Source: Pseudaquabacterium terrae
Lineage (GTDB): Bacteria > Pseudomonadota > Gammaproteobacteria > Burkholderiales > Burkholderiaceae_C
NCBI RefSeq assembly: GCF_013266755.1
Contig: NZ_JABRWJ010000007.1
Span: 186,001-250,000 of the forward strand
Direction of reading: 5' to 3'
DNA length: 64,000 bases
In this document: one piece after another, positions 1 to 8,143 of the stretch
Position numbering within the stretch: position 1 is the first letter of the stretch
Layout of the letters: the number at the start of each line of letters is the position of its first letter
The notes under the pieces: generated by a model
The model's database searches: none
The model's input: the letters and a program-made list of their open reading frames with translations, nothing else
Told to the model about the DNA's origin: nothing
Position numbers and translations under genes: made by a program

Positions 1-446
1 CGCCCGATCACCAGAATGCGCCGGCCGCGGAACTCGTGCGCGTCGCAGATCGGGCATTGGCGCAGCAGGCCGCGATCGCGCAGTTCGGCGATGCCCTCGA
101 TCGCCGGCTCGGCGTCGCACACGCCGGTTGCCAGCAGCACCGTGCGTGCGCGCAGCTGCCCGTGCCGGCTCTGCGCGACGAAGCTGCCGTCGTCGGTGCG
201 CGCGAGCAGCGTCGCTTCGTCGGCGATGATGCTGCCGCCGGCTTCGGTCAACTGCTCGCGCATGCGCTGCAGCAATTGCGGGCCTGACACGCCCTGCGGA
301 AAACCGGGATAGTTGTGCGTGCGCTCAATGCGCTCGGCGCGGCTGTCGCCGGCATCGAGCACCGCGATGCGGCGCTGCAGCCGCTGCAGGTAGATCGCCG
401 CTGTCAAGCCGGCAGGGCCGGCGCCGATCACCAGGCAGTCGAGCAT
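1..446 (-). CDS. NAD(P)/FAD-dependent oxidoreductase, thioredoxin reductase-like (3' end outside window)
   Basis: The first 148 codons of a flavoprotein are visible; the gene runs off the left edge. The protein starts MLDCLVIGAGPAGLTAA, a classic FAD-binding Rossmann fingerprint (GxGxxG at residues 8-13), followed by a thioredoxin-reductase-like stretch THNYPGFPQG near residue 43 and the ATG motif of the FAD domain near 106. A CPIC pair sits at residues 131-134, where thioredoxin reductases carry their redox CxxC, so disulfide reductase chemistry is plausible. A second Rossmann motif (ILVIG) begins at the edge. The start is the ATG at 446; the frame is blocked by a stop just upstream. Without the C-terminal half, thioredoxin reductase, ferredoxin-NADP reductase-like and other small-molecule reductases cannot be separated. 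Confidence 0.85.
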   Translation of the reverse strand, partial: MLDCLVIGAGPAGLTAAIYLQRLQRRIAVLDAGDSRAERIERTHNYPGFPQGVSGPQLLQRMREQLTEAGGSIIADEATLLARTDDGSFVAQSRHGQLRARTVLLATGVCDAEPAIEGIAELRDRGLLRQCPICDAHEFRGRRILVIG

Positions 447-741
447 CGCCGGCGCCTAGCGTTCAAAGAACGCGCAATGGGTGTCCGCTCGGGCCGCGAC
501 TCGATGCGGCCAACGAGTCGGATCTGCTGCTGCGATGAGGCCATGGGTGCCCGGAGCAAACCCGGTGCCTGCAATCCACGCCGGACCGCCGGCGCTCACG
601 CATGAGCGCTTGTCGTTATTGGCTGCTCGCCGCGGCGGCCATCAGCCGCCGCGGCAAGCGCCCTCCTCCCTACCCTCTCTCCCTGAGCCGCTGCCTCTTC
701 GGTGTCGGGAATTCTTAACGAGACGGCCGCGCGACGGAATT
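447..741. other. Intergenic region with a long GC-rich hairpin
   Basis: No convincing gene is seen in this stretch of about 300 bases between the flavoprotein start and the kinase stop. Short open frames on the plus strand lack a ribosome binding site and any family resemblance. The main content is the nested hairpin at 606-661. The region must hold the promoter of the leftward flavoprotein gene, but no clear -35/-10 pair could be assigned. Confidence 0.5.
606..661. repeat. Nested inverted repeat (long hairpin)
   Basis: A perfect 11-bp arm GCCGCGGCGGC (629-639) pairs with 645-655 around the 5-base loop CATCA. An outer arm GCGCTT (606-611) pairs with AAGCGC (656-661). It lies downstream of the kinase stop on the minus strand, so it could stop or protect that transcript. 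There is no T-tract, so it is not a standard intrinsic terminator. Confidence 0.6.
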
Positions 742-767
742 CTCCCGAGGTACTAGTACCTCGGGAG
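742..767. repeat. Perfect 26-bp palindrome overlapping the kinase stop codon
   Basis: Positions 742-754 (CTCCCGAGGTACT) are exactly mirrored on the other strand by 755-767, a perfect palindrome without spacer. The TAG stop of the hybrid kinase (755-753) lies at its centre, so the last codons encode PRY-stop out of the palindrome. It may act as a transcript-end hairpin or as a protein-binding site; the sequence cannot decide. Confidence 0.75.
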
Positions 768-2576
768 GTGCCCCAGCGCCGCGGCCAGCGCATCGGCATG
801 CAGCGGCTTGGCCAGCACGCGCACGTCGCTTGTCGCGGCCAGCGCGGCTTGTGCGGCCTGCGGCTGCGCCGTCACCAGCAGCGCGGGGATCTGATCCTGC
901 GCCTCGGCACGAACCCGCGCGATCGCCTGCGGGCCGGTGTGTCCGTCGCCGAGGTCGTGGTCACTGACGACCAGGTCCGGCAGGCGCAGGCTCTCCCGCA
1001 CGGCCGCGACGGCATCATCGATCGAGCCGGCGCTGATCACCATGCAGTTGTACGAGGTCAGCAAGGTCGCCATGCTCTTGAGCACCAGGGGATCGTCGTC
1101 GATCAGCAGCACGAGCCGGCCGTCGAGCAGCGGCGCGAGGCGGGCCGAGCCGGCCTCGGCGGCGGCGCTGAACGCGATCGGCACGCCGACCTCGAACAGC
1201 GAGCCGCGCCCGGTGCGCGAGCGCACGCGCAGGCCGTGGCTCAGGCGATGCGCGGCGCGCTGCACGATCGCCAGGCCCAGCCCCAGGCCCTGCCGGTTCG
1301 TGCGCGCGGCGCGCGACACCTGGAAGAACTCCTCGAACACGCGCGCCAGGTCCTCGCGAGCGATGCCGATGCCCGAGTCCCACACCTGCAGCCACAGCGT
1401 GGCGCCGCGCCGGCGGCAACGCACGCGCACGCCGCCGGCGGGCGTGTAGCGGATCGCGTTGGCGACCAGGTTCGACACGATGCGTTCGAGCTGGAAGTGG
1501 TCGCTGCGCACGCGCAAAGGGGGGGCCAGCACCTGCAGCCGCAGTCCCTTGGCGAGCGCCTGCGGCTCGAACTGCAGCCGCACGCGCGCCAGCATGTCGT
1601 CGACGGCGAATGCGGTGATGTCGAGCGGAACCGCGCCCGCATCGAGCCGCGAGATCTCGAGCAAGGCGCCCAGCAAGGCTTCCATCGACTGCACGGAGGC
1701 GTCGATCTGCTCGACGGTGCCGACGTCGGCGCCGCCGCGAGCGCGCGCCGCGTCCGACAACAACGCGATCGTGTGCAGCGGCTGCCGCAAGTCGTGCGTG
1801 ACCGAGGCGAGGAAGAAGGTCTTCGAGAGATTGGCGCGCTCCGCTTCACGGCGTTGCACGCCCAGCTCGTCGATCAGCGCCCGGCGTTCCTCGGCGACGC
1901 GCATGGCCTGCGTGATCGACGTGTTGTGCGCGCGCACGATGCGCATCATCAGCCCGACTGCGATCGCGAAGCCGATGCCGGTGACGACACCGAGCGGGCC
2001 GCCGCTGACGATCAGGTCGGCACTCGGAATGAGCTGGCATGGCACGCCGAACAGCGAGATGCCGGGCCGGTAGGCGGCGAACTGGCTCAAGCTGCCGGTG
2101 ACCATCAGCAGCGTTCCCATCACGACGTACGGCGTGGCCCAGGCCGGCGCGGGCACCAGCACCGCCGATCCCCAGACCAGGCCGAGCAGGAAGATGCAGA
2201 GTTGGAAGCGCTGCTGCCACCTGCCGAGTGCGTCATCGCTCGGCCGGCTGCGGCGGAAGCCGACGATGACCGCGGTCAGCGCCGCGGTCGCCGCCGCGGC
2301 GAGCACGCACCAGAGGAGGTACGACGCCGACCCGACCGCCTGGAAGCCCGCGGCCCACAGCACGCAGGCCAGGATGGTGCCGACGATCCCGGCCGGTGCC
2401 TCGTCCATCATCTTGCGGAACTGCCGCGACGAGATCTCGCGCATCGTGTCCGGCGCGTCGGCCGGCGACGGCAGCGAAGCCGGCCGGCGCCACAGGCCGC
2501 GAAAGTCGTCGACGGTTTCCATCAGGCCCGCGATGAGGCGGCGCCACGCGGCAGCCTGCGTGTCGTCGCCGCTCAT
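753..2576 (-). CDS. Hybrid sensor histidine kinase with C-terminal receiver domain
   Basis: A 607-residue membrane sensor kinase. About six hydrophobic segments lie between residues 60 and 215 with no large periplasmic loop, so the signal is probably sensed in the membrane or cytoplasm. The HisKA box TFFLASVTHDLRQPLHT places the phospho-accepting His at 261. The HATPase_c boxes follow: NLVANAIRYTP (about 369-379), DSGIGI (400-405) and GLGLGLAI (430-437). A receiver domain closes the protein, with the acidic pocket LIDDDP near 491, the likely phospho-Asp at 539 (VVSDHDLGDG) and Lys in LAKPL. The ATG at 2576 overlaps the stop of the response regulator upstream by ATGA, so the two are translationally coupled and surely form one signalling pair. 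The input is unknown. Confidence 0.9.
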   Translation of the reverse strand: MSGDDTQAAAWRRLIAGLMETVDDFRGLWRRPASLPSPADAPDTMREISSRQFRKMMDEAPAGIVGTILACVLWAAGFQAVGSASYLLWCVLAAAATAALTAVIVGFRRSRPSDDALGRWQQRFQLCIFLLGLVWGSAVLVPAPAWATPYVVMGTLLMVTGSLSQFAAYRPGISLFGVPCQLIPSADLIVSGGPLGVVTGIGFAIAVGLMMRIVRAHNTSITQAMRVAEERRALIDELGVQRREAERANLSKTFFLASVTHDLRQPLHTIALLSDAARARGGADVGTVEQIDASVQSMEALLGALLEISRLDAGAVPLDITAFAVDDMLARVRLQFEPQALAKGLRLQVLAPPLRVRSDHFQLERIVSNLVANAIRYTPAGGVRVRCRRRGATLWLQVWDSGIGIAREDLARVFEEFFQVSRAARTNRQGLGLGLAIVQRAAHRLSHGLRVRSRTGRGSLFEVGVPIAFSAAAEAGSARLAPLLDGRLVLLIDDDPLVLKSMATLLTSYNCMVISAGSIDDAVAAVRESLRLPDLVVSDHDLGDGHTGPQAIARVRAEAQDQIPALLVTAQPQAAQAALAATSDVRVLAKPLHADALAAALGHLPRY

Positions 2577-3223
2577 GCGTCGAGCGAAATGCCGCGCCGC
2601 GCAGTCTCCAGGATCGCGCCGACACGCGACGTCACGCCCAGCGCGCGCAGGATCGGCTTCACGTGCTGCTTGATCGTCGACTCGGCGATGTTCAGCGAGT
2701 TGGCGATCGCCTTGTTGGACTTGCCCTGCACGATGAAGCGGAACACCTGGACCTGGCGTTCGGTCAAGCCGAGGTCGCCCAGCTTCGTGCATGCCACCGG
2801 CGTCGGCGGCACCGGCAACGCCCGCCCGTCGCCGAAGGCGATCGACGGCACGTAGATGCCGTTGGCCAACACGACCTCGAGCGCCGAGCGCAGCACGTCC
2901 ATCGAGGTCGTCTTCGGCACGAAGCCCATTGCCCCGCCCGCCAGCGCGTCGAGCACGGTCTGCCGGTCCTCCTGCGCGGAGAGCACGACGATCGGCAGGT
3001 CTTCGCGTTCCTGCCGGAACTGCGACAGCGCGTCGATGCCGTGGGTGCCGGGCAGGCCCAGGTCGAGCAGCACCAGCGTGATGTCCGCCTGCTCGCGGGC
3101 GATCCGCAGCGCATCGCCGAGCGTGCCGGCCTCGAGCGTGACCGAGTCGGGGCTGAGGCGCGCGAGCACGAGCTTCAGGCCCTCGCGGAACAGGGCGTGG
3201 TCGTCGACGAGGAGAATCTTCAT
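2573..3223 (-). CDS. LuxR/NarL-family response regulator
   Basis: A 216-residue two-domain regulator. The receiver domain has the acidic pair in LLVDDH (residues 7-8), the phosphorylation site Asp54 in VLLDLGLPG, a Ser/Thr switch position in VVLSAQ, and Lys in FVPKTTS. The C-terminal LuxR-type helix-turn-helix reads LTERQVQVFRFIVQGKSNKAIANSL with the recognition helix region ESTIKQHVKPIL. The start chosen is the ATG at 3223 (MKILLVDD), because receiver domains begin right there; an upstream in-frame start at 3253 would add ten residues of no known use. It precedes and overlaps the kinase gene by 4 bases and is probably phosphorylated by that kinase. Confidence 0.92.
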   Translation of the reverse strand: MKILLVDDHALFREGLKLVLARLSPDSVTLEAGTLGDALRIAREQADITLVLLDLGLPGTHGIDALSQFRQEREDLPIVVLSAQEDRQTVLDALAGGAMGFVPKTTSMDVLRSALEVVLANGIYVPSIAFGDGRALPVPPTPVACTKLGDLGLTERQVQVFRFIVQGKSNKAIANSLNIAESTIKQHVKPILRALGVTSRVGAILETARRGISLDA

Positions 3224-3273
3224 GAGCGTGTGAGAACGCGCTTGCGCCGACATGCCATCGCGGCAAGGCGCGG

Positions 3274-3350
3274 TGGTCGGGGTGAGACGATTCGAACGTC
3301 CGACCCACTGCTCCCAAAGCAGTTGCGCTACCAGGCTGCGCTACACCCCG
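3274..3350 (-). tRNA. tRNA-Pro (anticodon UGG)
   Basis: A complete 77-nt cloverleaf on the minus strand. It begins CGGGGTGTAGCGCAGCCTGG, has the anticodon stem-loop CTGCTTTGGGAGCAG with anticodon TGG, and a T arm containing GTTCGAATC. The 7-bp acceptor stem CGGGGTG/CACCCCG is followed by an encoded A-CCA end. UGG reads most proline codons. It stands alone between the response regulator and the RraA-like gene. Confidence 0.97.
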
Positions 3351-3391
3351 AAGCTGCGGATTCTAGTTCCACCGGCGCCCCGCCCGGCGGA

Positions 3392-3883
3392 TCAGGCCGG
3401 TTCGGCCATCACCACGATGCCGTCGGCATCGGCATAGAGCCAGTCGCCGGGGCGGATCCACTGGCCCTGGATCTGCACCGGCAGGTCGGTCTGGCCGGCT
3501 GCCTTGCGCTCCGTCGGCAGCGGCATCAGCGCCAGTGCGCGGATGCCGATCTCGGTCTGGCGCAACTCGGCGATGTCGCGCACGCAGCCGTCGACGACGA
3601 TGCCGGCCCAGCCGTTGCGCGCAGCGGTGGCGGCGAGGTTGCCGCCGACCAGCGCGCGGCGCAGCGAGCCGCCGCCGTCGATCACCAGCACGCGGCCCTC
3701 GCCGGCCGATTCGACAGCGGCCTTGACCGACGTGTTGTCCTCGAAGCACTTGACCGTCGCCACCAGGCCGCTGAAGACCGCGCGCCCGCCGTAGTCGTTG
3801 AACACCGGTGGCAGCACGCGGAAGCTGCCGTCGCTGTCGTTCTTGTGCAGGTCGCACAGGTCGCAGGTGGCCAGCAGGGGCAT
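3392..3883 (-). CDS. rraA: RraA-like protein / HMG aldolase family
   Basis: A 163-residue protein of the RraA/demethylmenaquinone methyltransferase-like fold. The family signature is clear: GGSLRRALVGGNLAATAARNG followed by GIVVDGCVRD (Arg102 and Asp103), the residues that bind metal and keto acid in the 4-hydroxy-4-methyl-2-oxoglutarate (HMG) aldolases. The length fits short RraA proteins. Members either inhibit RNase E or cleave HMG/oxaloacetate, and the sequence alone does not tell which. A GGAGGA ribosome binding site lies 5 bases before the ATG at 3883. The gene stands alone, downstream of the divergently oriented region around the AsnC regulator. Confidence 0.88.
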   Translation of the reverse strand: MPLLATCDLCDLHKNDSDGSFRVLPPVFNDYGGRAVFSGLVATVKCFEDNTSVKAAVESAGEGRVLVIDGGGSLRRALVGGNLAATAARNGWAGIVVDGCVRDIAELRQTEIGIRALALMPLPTERKAAGQTDLPVQIQGQWIRPGDWLYADADGIVVMAEPA

Positions 3884-3941
3884 CGGGTCCTCCGGGGAAT
3901 CAGTTCGTCTGCGGCGGATGATAGAGGCCGGCTTGGGCGCT

Positions 3942-4433
3942 TCAGGCGTTCGTTATCTTTCGAATCGGGGGTTTCACGTCCTCGGCGCGCGGCGGCAGCA
4001 TCACCTGGTGTTCACGTGGGGCGTTCAGGATGATCGAGGTCGAGGTTTCGGCGAGCAGGCAGAAGCGCGTGACGACGGCATCGAGGTGCGGCACGTCGAT
4101 CACCGCGATCTCGAGGATCCAGCTGTCTTCGCCGGTGACGTTGAAGGCATTGATGACCTCCGGCGTCTCCTTGATCAGCTTGACGATGCGCGCGTACTCG
4201 GCACGCGCGACGCGCACGATCGCGCGGATGCCGTAGCCGAGCGCGCCCAGGTCGACCGTCGCGCGGTAACCGCTGATCACGCCGGCGGCTTCGAGCTTGC
4301 GCACGCGCTCGGTGGCCGCGGGCTGCGACAGGTGCACGCGGCGGCCGAGCTCGGCCATCGAGATGCGGGCATCGGCCTGCAACTCGGCGAGGATGCGGGT
4401 GTCGTAGCCGTCGAGCGGGATGGATTCGGGCAT
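3942..4433 (-). CDS. Lrp/AsnC-family transcriptional regulator
   Basis: A 163-residue regulator with the standard two parts. An N-terminal winged helix-turn-helix (LDGYDTRILAELQADARIS, then LGRRVHLSQPAATERVRKLE) is followed by the RAM ligand/oligomerisation domain from about residue 65 (VINAFNVTGEDSWILEIAV). The ATG at 4433 is used; an in-frame TTG two codons upstream is less likely. It is transcribed divergently from the EamA transporter, with about 108 bases between the starts. Such pairs in proteobacteria commonly have the Lrp-type protein sense an amino acid and switch the exporter on; that is inference here. Confidence 0.92.
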   Translation of the reverse strand: MPESIPLDGYDTRILAELQADARISMAELGRRVHLSQPAATERVRKLEAAGVISGYRATVDLGALGYGIRAIVRVARAEYARIVKLIKETPEVINAFNVTGEDSWILEIAVIDVPHLDAVVTRFCLLAETSTSIILNAPREHQVMLPPRAEDVKPPIRKITNA

Positions 4434-4541
4434 GTTCAAAGCCTAGCGCCGGTTCGGCCTTGAAATCAACGGTGAAATCGACGAGCAATCTGCAAATTTG
4501 GCTGGAATGCTGGGCGGCGCCCTTTTACGATTCAACCCACC

Positions 4542-5435
4542 ATGACGACCGCCCTCGCCACCCCTTCGCGCGGCCTGCCGCCGCTGGTCATCGCCTGCCT
4601 CGCCGCCACCTGGCTGGTCTGGGGCTCGACCTACCTGGCGATCAAGATCGCCCTCGTCAGCCTGCCGCCCTTCCTGCAAATGGGCTCGCGCTTCGTCGTC
4701 GCCGGCGCGCTGCTGTTCGGCTGGATGGCCTGGCGCGGCGCGGCGCTGCCGAGCGCGAAGCAATGGCGCAACGCGCTGATCGTCGGCAGCCTGATGCTCG
4801 GCGGCGGCATGGGCGGCACGGCGCTGGCCGAGGTCAGCGTCGGCTCGGGCCTGGTGGTGGCCTTCATCGCCGTCGTGCCGCTGATGATCGCGCTGGCCAA
4901 TCGCTTCTATGGCGTCAAGCCGGCGCGGGCGGAGTTGGCCGGCATCGTCGTCGGCCTCGGCGGCGTGCTGCTGCTGACGCAGGGTGCCGGCTTCCAGGCT
5001 TCGCCGGCGGGGCTGGCGGCCATCTCGGTGGCCTGCGTCACGTGGTCGCTCGGCAGCGTGCTCAGCCAGCGCAGCCTGCCGCTGGCGCCGGGCGCGATGG
5101 GCTTCGCGAGCGAGATGTTGTGCGGCGGCGTCGTGCTGCTGGTGCTGGCCGCCTTCACCGGAGAGACGCTGCCGACGCAGATCGAGCCGCAAGCCATCGC
5201 CGCCTGGGCCTACCTGGTGGTCGCCGGCTCGCTGATCGCCTTCAACGCCTACATGTATCTGCTGGCGAATGCATCGCCGGGGCTGGCGTCGAGCTACACC
5301 TTCGTCAACCCGGTGATCGCGATGCTGCTCGGCGTGGCGCTGGCCGGTGAGCGCATCACGCTGGCCGAGTGGCTCGCCGCCGGCGTGATCCTCGCAGGCG
5401 TCGTGCTGTTGCTGCGGGCGAAGCAGCGCGTCTGA
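4542..5435 (+). CDS. EamA/DMT-family transporter (YedA-like)
   Basis: A 297-residue membrane protein with ten predicted hydrophobic helices arranged as two EamA repeats. The start LPPLVIACLAATWLVWGSTYLAIK and the C-terminal ASSYTFVNPVIAMLLGVALAGE are hallmark DMT-superfamily segments. These are usually inner-membrane exporters of amino acids or metabolites. It is divergent from the Lrp/AsnC regulator. Its stop (5435) lies one base from the stop of the convergent hydrolase gene (5437). The substrate is unknown. Confidence 0.9.
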   Translation: MTTALATPSRGLPPLVIACLAATWLVWGSTYLAIKIALVSLPPFLQMGSRFVVAGALLFGWMAWRGAALPSAKQWRNALIVGSLMLGGGMGGTALAEVSVGSGLVVAFIAVVPLMIALANRFYGVKPARAELAGIVVGLGGVLLLTQGAGFQASPAGLAAISVACVTWSLGSVLSQRSLPLAPGAMGFASEMLCGGVVLLVLAAFTGETLPTQIEPQAIAAWAYLVVAGSLIAFNAYMYLLANASPGLASSYTFVNPVIAMLLGVALAGERITLAEWLAAGVILAGVVLLLRAKQRV

Positions 5436-5436
5436 A

Positions 5437-6339
5437 TCAGCGCTTCAGGTCGCCCCACAGCATCGTGATGAAGCGGTCGGGCGGGATGAAGCCGCCGCCC
5501 CAGACCGCGTCGAACTCGGCTGTCGGCTTCGCAGCCACCACCTCCTCCAGCTTGCGCCCGGCGCGCACGTGTTCCTTGATGCGGCCGCTGACGGTGGCCA
5601 GCATGTCGCGATAAGCCTTCAGGTCGGCCTTGCTCGCCCTGGGGCCGTGGCCGGGGATGATCTGCGTGTCGTCGCGGGCGATCGCCAGCACCTTGTCCAC
5701 CGCCGCGATCACGCCGTCGACCGAGCCGCCGCTGCTGGTGTCGATGAACGGGTAGAGCTTGTTGAAGAACACGTCGCCCAGGTGCAGCACGTTGCTCTGG
5801 CGGAAATGCACGATCGCATCGCCGTCGGTGTGCGCGTTCGGCACGTGGAAGACCTGCACCTCGTCGCCGTTCAAGTGAAACGACACATCGCTGGTGAAGG
5901 TGACGATCGGCAGCGCCGCCTTCGGCGAGGCCTTGATCGGCATCTGCAGGAACGAGATCACCTGGTCCGAGGACATGCGCTTGCGCACGTTGGCATGCGC
6001 GACGATCGCCGCGCCGGCCTTGGCGTGGTTCTCGTTGCCGCCGGTGTGGTCGAAATGCCAGTGCGTATTGAGCACGAACTTCACCGGCTGCTTGCTCAGC
6101 GTGGCGATCGCCGCCTGGATCTTGGCCGTCAGCGGCGCGAACTGGTCGTCGACGACGAAGACCGCATCGTCGCCGACCGACACGCCGAGGTTGCCGCCGG
6201 CGCCGGTCAGCATGTAGGTCGAGGCGCTGAGCTTCTCGATCTTGATCTCGACCTTCGACCAGTCCTGCGGCTGCGCCTGCACCGGCGCCGCGGTCATCAT
6301 TGCAGTGGCGGCCACGGCCGCCCACCAACGAGCTTGCAT
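5437..6339 (-). CDS. Periplasmic MBL-fold (metallo-beta-lactamase superfamily) hydrolase
   Basis: A 300-residue exported protein: an N-terminal signal peptide ending at about APVQA-Q, then the zinc motif THWHFDHTGG (His93, His95, Asp97, His98), a further His170 (PNAHTDGD), Asp189 (HLGDVFF) and His231 (IPGHGP). The metal site is therefore complete. It resembles the broad family of secreted MBL hydrolases rather than a clinical beta-lactamase. The ATG at 6339 is preferred over that at 6345, because the strong AGGAGG lies 7 bases from it but only 1 base from the other. It follows the ThDP enzyme gene by about 25 bases on the same strand, so they are probably cotranscribed. Confidence 0.85.
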   Translation of the reverse strand: MQARWWAAVAATAMMTAAPVQAQPQDWSKVEIKIEKLSASTYMLTGAGGNLGVSVGDDAVFVVDDQFAPLTAKIQAAIATLSKQPVKFVLNTHWHFDHTGGNENHAKAGAAIVAHANVRKRMSSDQVISFLQMPIKASPKAALPIVTFTSDVSFHLNGDEVQVFHVPNAHTDGDAIVHFRQSNVLHLGDVFFNKLYPFIDTSSGGSVDGVIAAVDKVLAIARDDTQIIPGHGPRASKADLKAYRDMLATVSGRIKEHVRAGRKLEEVVAAKPTAEFDAVWGGGFIPPDRFITMLWGDLKR

Positions 6340-6364
6340 CGTCATTCCTCCTGGCGTTGTTGAA

Positions 6365-8074
6365 TCAATGGCCGGCGCGGCGCGCGGCCTCGCGGATCGC
6401 GCTCAAGGTCGAGCGCGAAGTACTGACGTCGGCATCGAGCTTCAAGTGGATCAGCATCGGTGCGCCGGGCTGCAAGCCTTCAGCGAACGCGGCCTCGAAG
6501 TCCTCGGTGCGGTTCACGCGCGCCGCGCGCCAGCCATAGGCGGTGGCGAGCGCCGCGAAGTCCGGGTTGAACAGGTCGCTGCCGCTGACACGGCCCGGGT
6601 ACTCGCGTTCCTGGTGCATGCGGATCGTGCCGTAGGTGCCGTTGTCGACAACCAGGCTGATCAGCCGGCCGGCGCCGCGGTTCGCGCCGTAGCCGGTGGC
6701 GGTGGCGAGCTCCTGCCCGGTCATCAGGAAGTCGCCGTCACCGGCGACGTTGATCACCGTGCGCTCCGGGTGCAGCAGCGCCGCGGCCACCGCCGCCGGC
6801 ACACCGTAGCCCATCGCGCCCGAGGTCGGCGCGAGCTGTGTGCGGCCATGGTGCTGCAGGCCGTAGTAGCGCACGTAGCGGTGCAGCCAGCCGCTGTAGT
6901 TGCCGGCGCCGTTGGTGTAGACCGTGTCGGCCGGCGCGAGGCGCTGCACGGTCTTCATCACCACCGCCATGTCCAGCGGCTCGACTGCCGGCGCGGCGTG
7001 ATTGGCCTCGTAGTCCGCATGGGCTGCTTCGGTCCACGGCCCCCAAGCGAGCGTCGGCGGCGCGGTCAGCGATTCCAGCGCCTTCGCGGCCGCCGGCATC
7101 GCGGCCTGCAGCATCAGGTCGGCGTGGTAGACGCGGCCCAGCTCCTCGGGCCCGGCATGGATGTGCACGAGCTTCTGCTTCGGCCGCGGCGGCGTCAGCA
7201 GCGTGTAGCCGCTGGTCGTCATCTCGCCCAGGCGCACGCCGAGCGCGATGATCAGGTCCGCGTCTTTCACGCGTTGGGCGAGCTTCGGATTGATGCCGAT
7301 GCCGACGTCGCCCGCATACAGCGGATGGCGGTTGTCGAAGGTGTCCTGGAAGCGGAAGCCGCAGCCCACCGGCAGCTGCCAGTTCTCGGCAAAGCGCTCG
7401 AGCGCCTTCGCGGCTTCGGCATCCCAGCCGGTGCCGCCGGCGATCACGAAGGGGCGCTGCGCCTCGAGCAGCAGCGAGCGCAGATCGCGCAGGCCGCCGG
7501 GCGCAGGCCAGGCCTGAGCGGGCTCGGTGCGCGGCAGCACCGGCGCGGTGATCGGCTGCGTCAGCATGTCTTCGGGCAGTACCAGCACCACCGGGCCGGG
7601 GCGGCCCTGCAGCGCCGTGTGGAAGGCGCGGGCAACATATTCCGGCAGGCGCTGCGGATCGTGGATCTCGCCGACCCACTTGGCCATGCCCAGCGTGCCG
7701 GGGCCGAACATCTGGCGGTAGTCGACCTCCTGGAAGGCCTCGCGGTCCCGCTGGTCGCTGGCGACCTGGCCGATGAACAGGATCATCGGCGTCGAGTCCT
7801 GGAAGGCGGTGTGCAGGCCGATGCTGGCGTTGGTCGCGCCCGGGCCGCGGGTGACGAAGCAGATGCCGGGGCGGCCGCTCAGCTTGCCCTGCGCCTCGGC
7901 CATGAAGGCGGCGCCGCCCTCCTGCCGGCAGGCGATGAAGCGGATCCTTTCGCGATGCTCGTGAAAGCCATCGAGCACCGCGAGGTAACTCTCGCCGGGC
8001 ACGCCGAAGGCGGTGGTGATTCCCTGTTCGATCAGGCATTCGACCAGCGCGTGGCCGGCGAGGCGTGATGTCAT
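6365..8074 (-). CDS. Thiamine diphosphate-dependent enzyme, acetolactate synthase large-subunit-like
   Basis: A 569-residue ThDP enzyme with all three domains of the acetolactate synthase/benzoylformate decarboxylase family. The catalytic Glu52 is in ACRQEGGAAFMA, a Rossmann-like middle domain spans about 195-330, and the ThDP/Mg motif runs from GDGDFLMTG (about 446) to Asn478 (VVDNGTYGTI). GPGATNA near residue 78 is typical of the synthase group. There is no small regulatory subunit next to it, so it is unlikely to be the main biosynthetic IlvB. It lies downstream of the threonine dehydratase gene (about 69 bases) and upstream of the MBL hydrolase on the same strand. The true substrate is not evident. 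Confidence 0.88.
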   Translation of the reverse strand: MTSRLAGHALVECLIEQGITTAFGVPGESYLAVLDGFHEHRERIRFIACRQEGGAAFMAEAQGKLSGRPGICFVTRGPGATNASIGLHTAFQDSTPMILFIGQVASDQRDREAFQEVDYRQMFGPGTLGMAKWVGEIHDPQRLPEYVARAFHTALQGRPGPVVLVLPEDMLTQPITAPVLPRTEPAQAWPAPGGLRDLRSLLLEAQRPFVIAGGTGWDAEAAKALERFAENWQLPVGCGFRFQDTFDNRHPLYAGDVGIGINPKLAQRVKDADLIIALGVRLGEMTTSGYTLLTPPRPKQKLVHIHAGPEELGRVYHADLMLQAAMPAAAKALESLTAPPTLAWGPWTEAAHADYEANHAAPAVEPLDMAVVMKTVQRLAPADTVYTNGAGNYSGWLHRYVRYYGLQHHGRTQLAPTSGAMGYGVPAAVAAALLHPERTVINVAGDGDFLMTGQELATATGYGANRGAGRLISLVVDNGTYGTIRMHQEREYPGRVSGSDLFNPDFAALATAYGWRAARVNRTEDFEAAFAEGLQPGAPMLIHLKLDADVSTSRSTLSAIREAARRAGH

Positions 8075-8143
8075 CGCATCTCTCTCTCGTGAAGAAGAGG
8101 CGCGATTATCGGCGCGCGCCCGGCGCGCCGCACGGTCCCGCCC

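Noticed and set aside
603-719. A 38-codon ATG frame in the first intergenic region.
   Set aside because: No ribosome binding site, no family, and it runs across a long hairpin.
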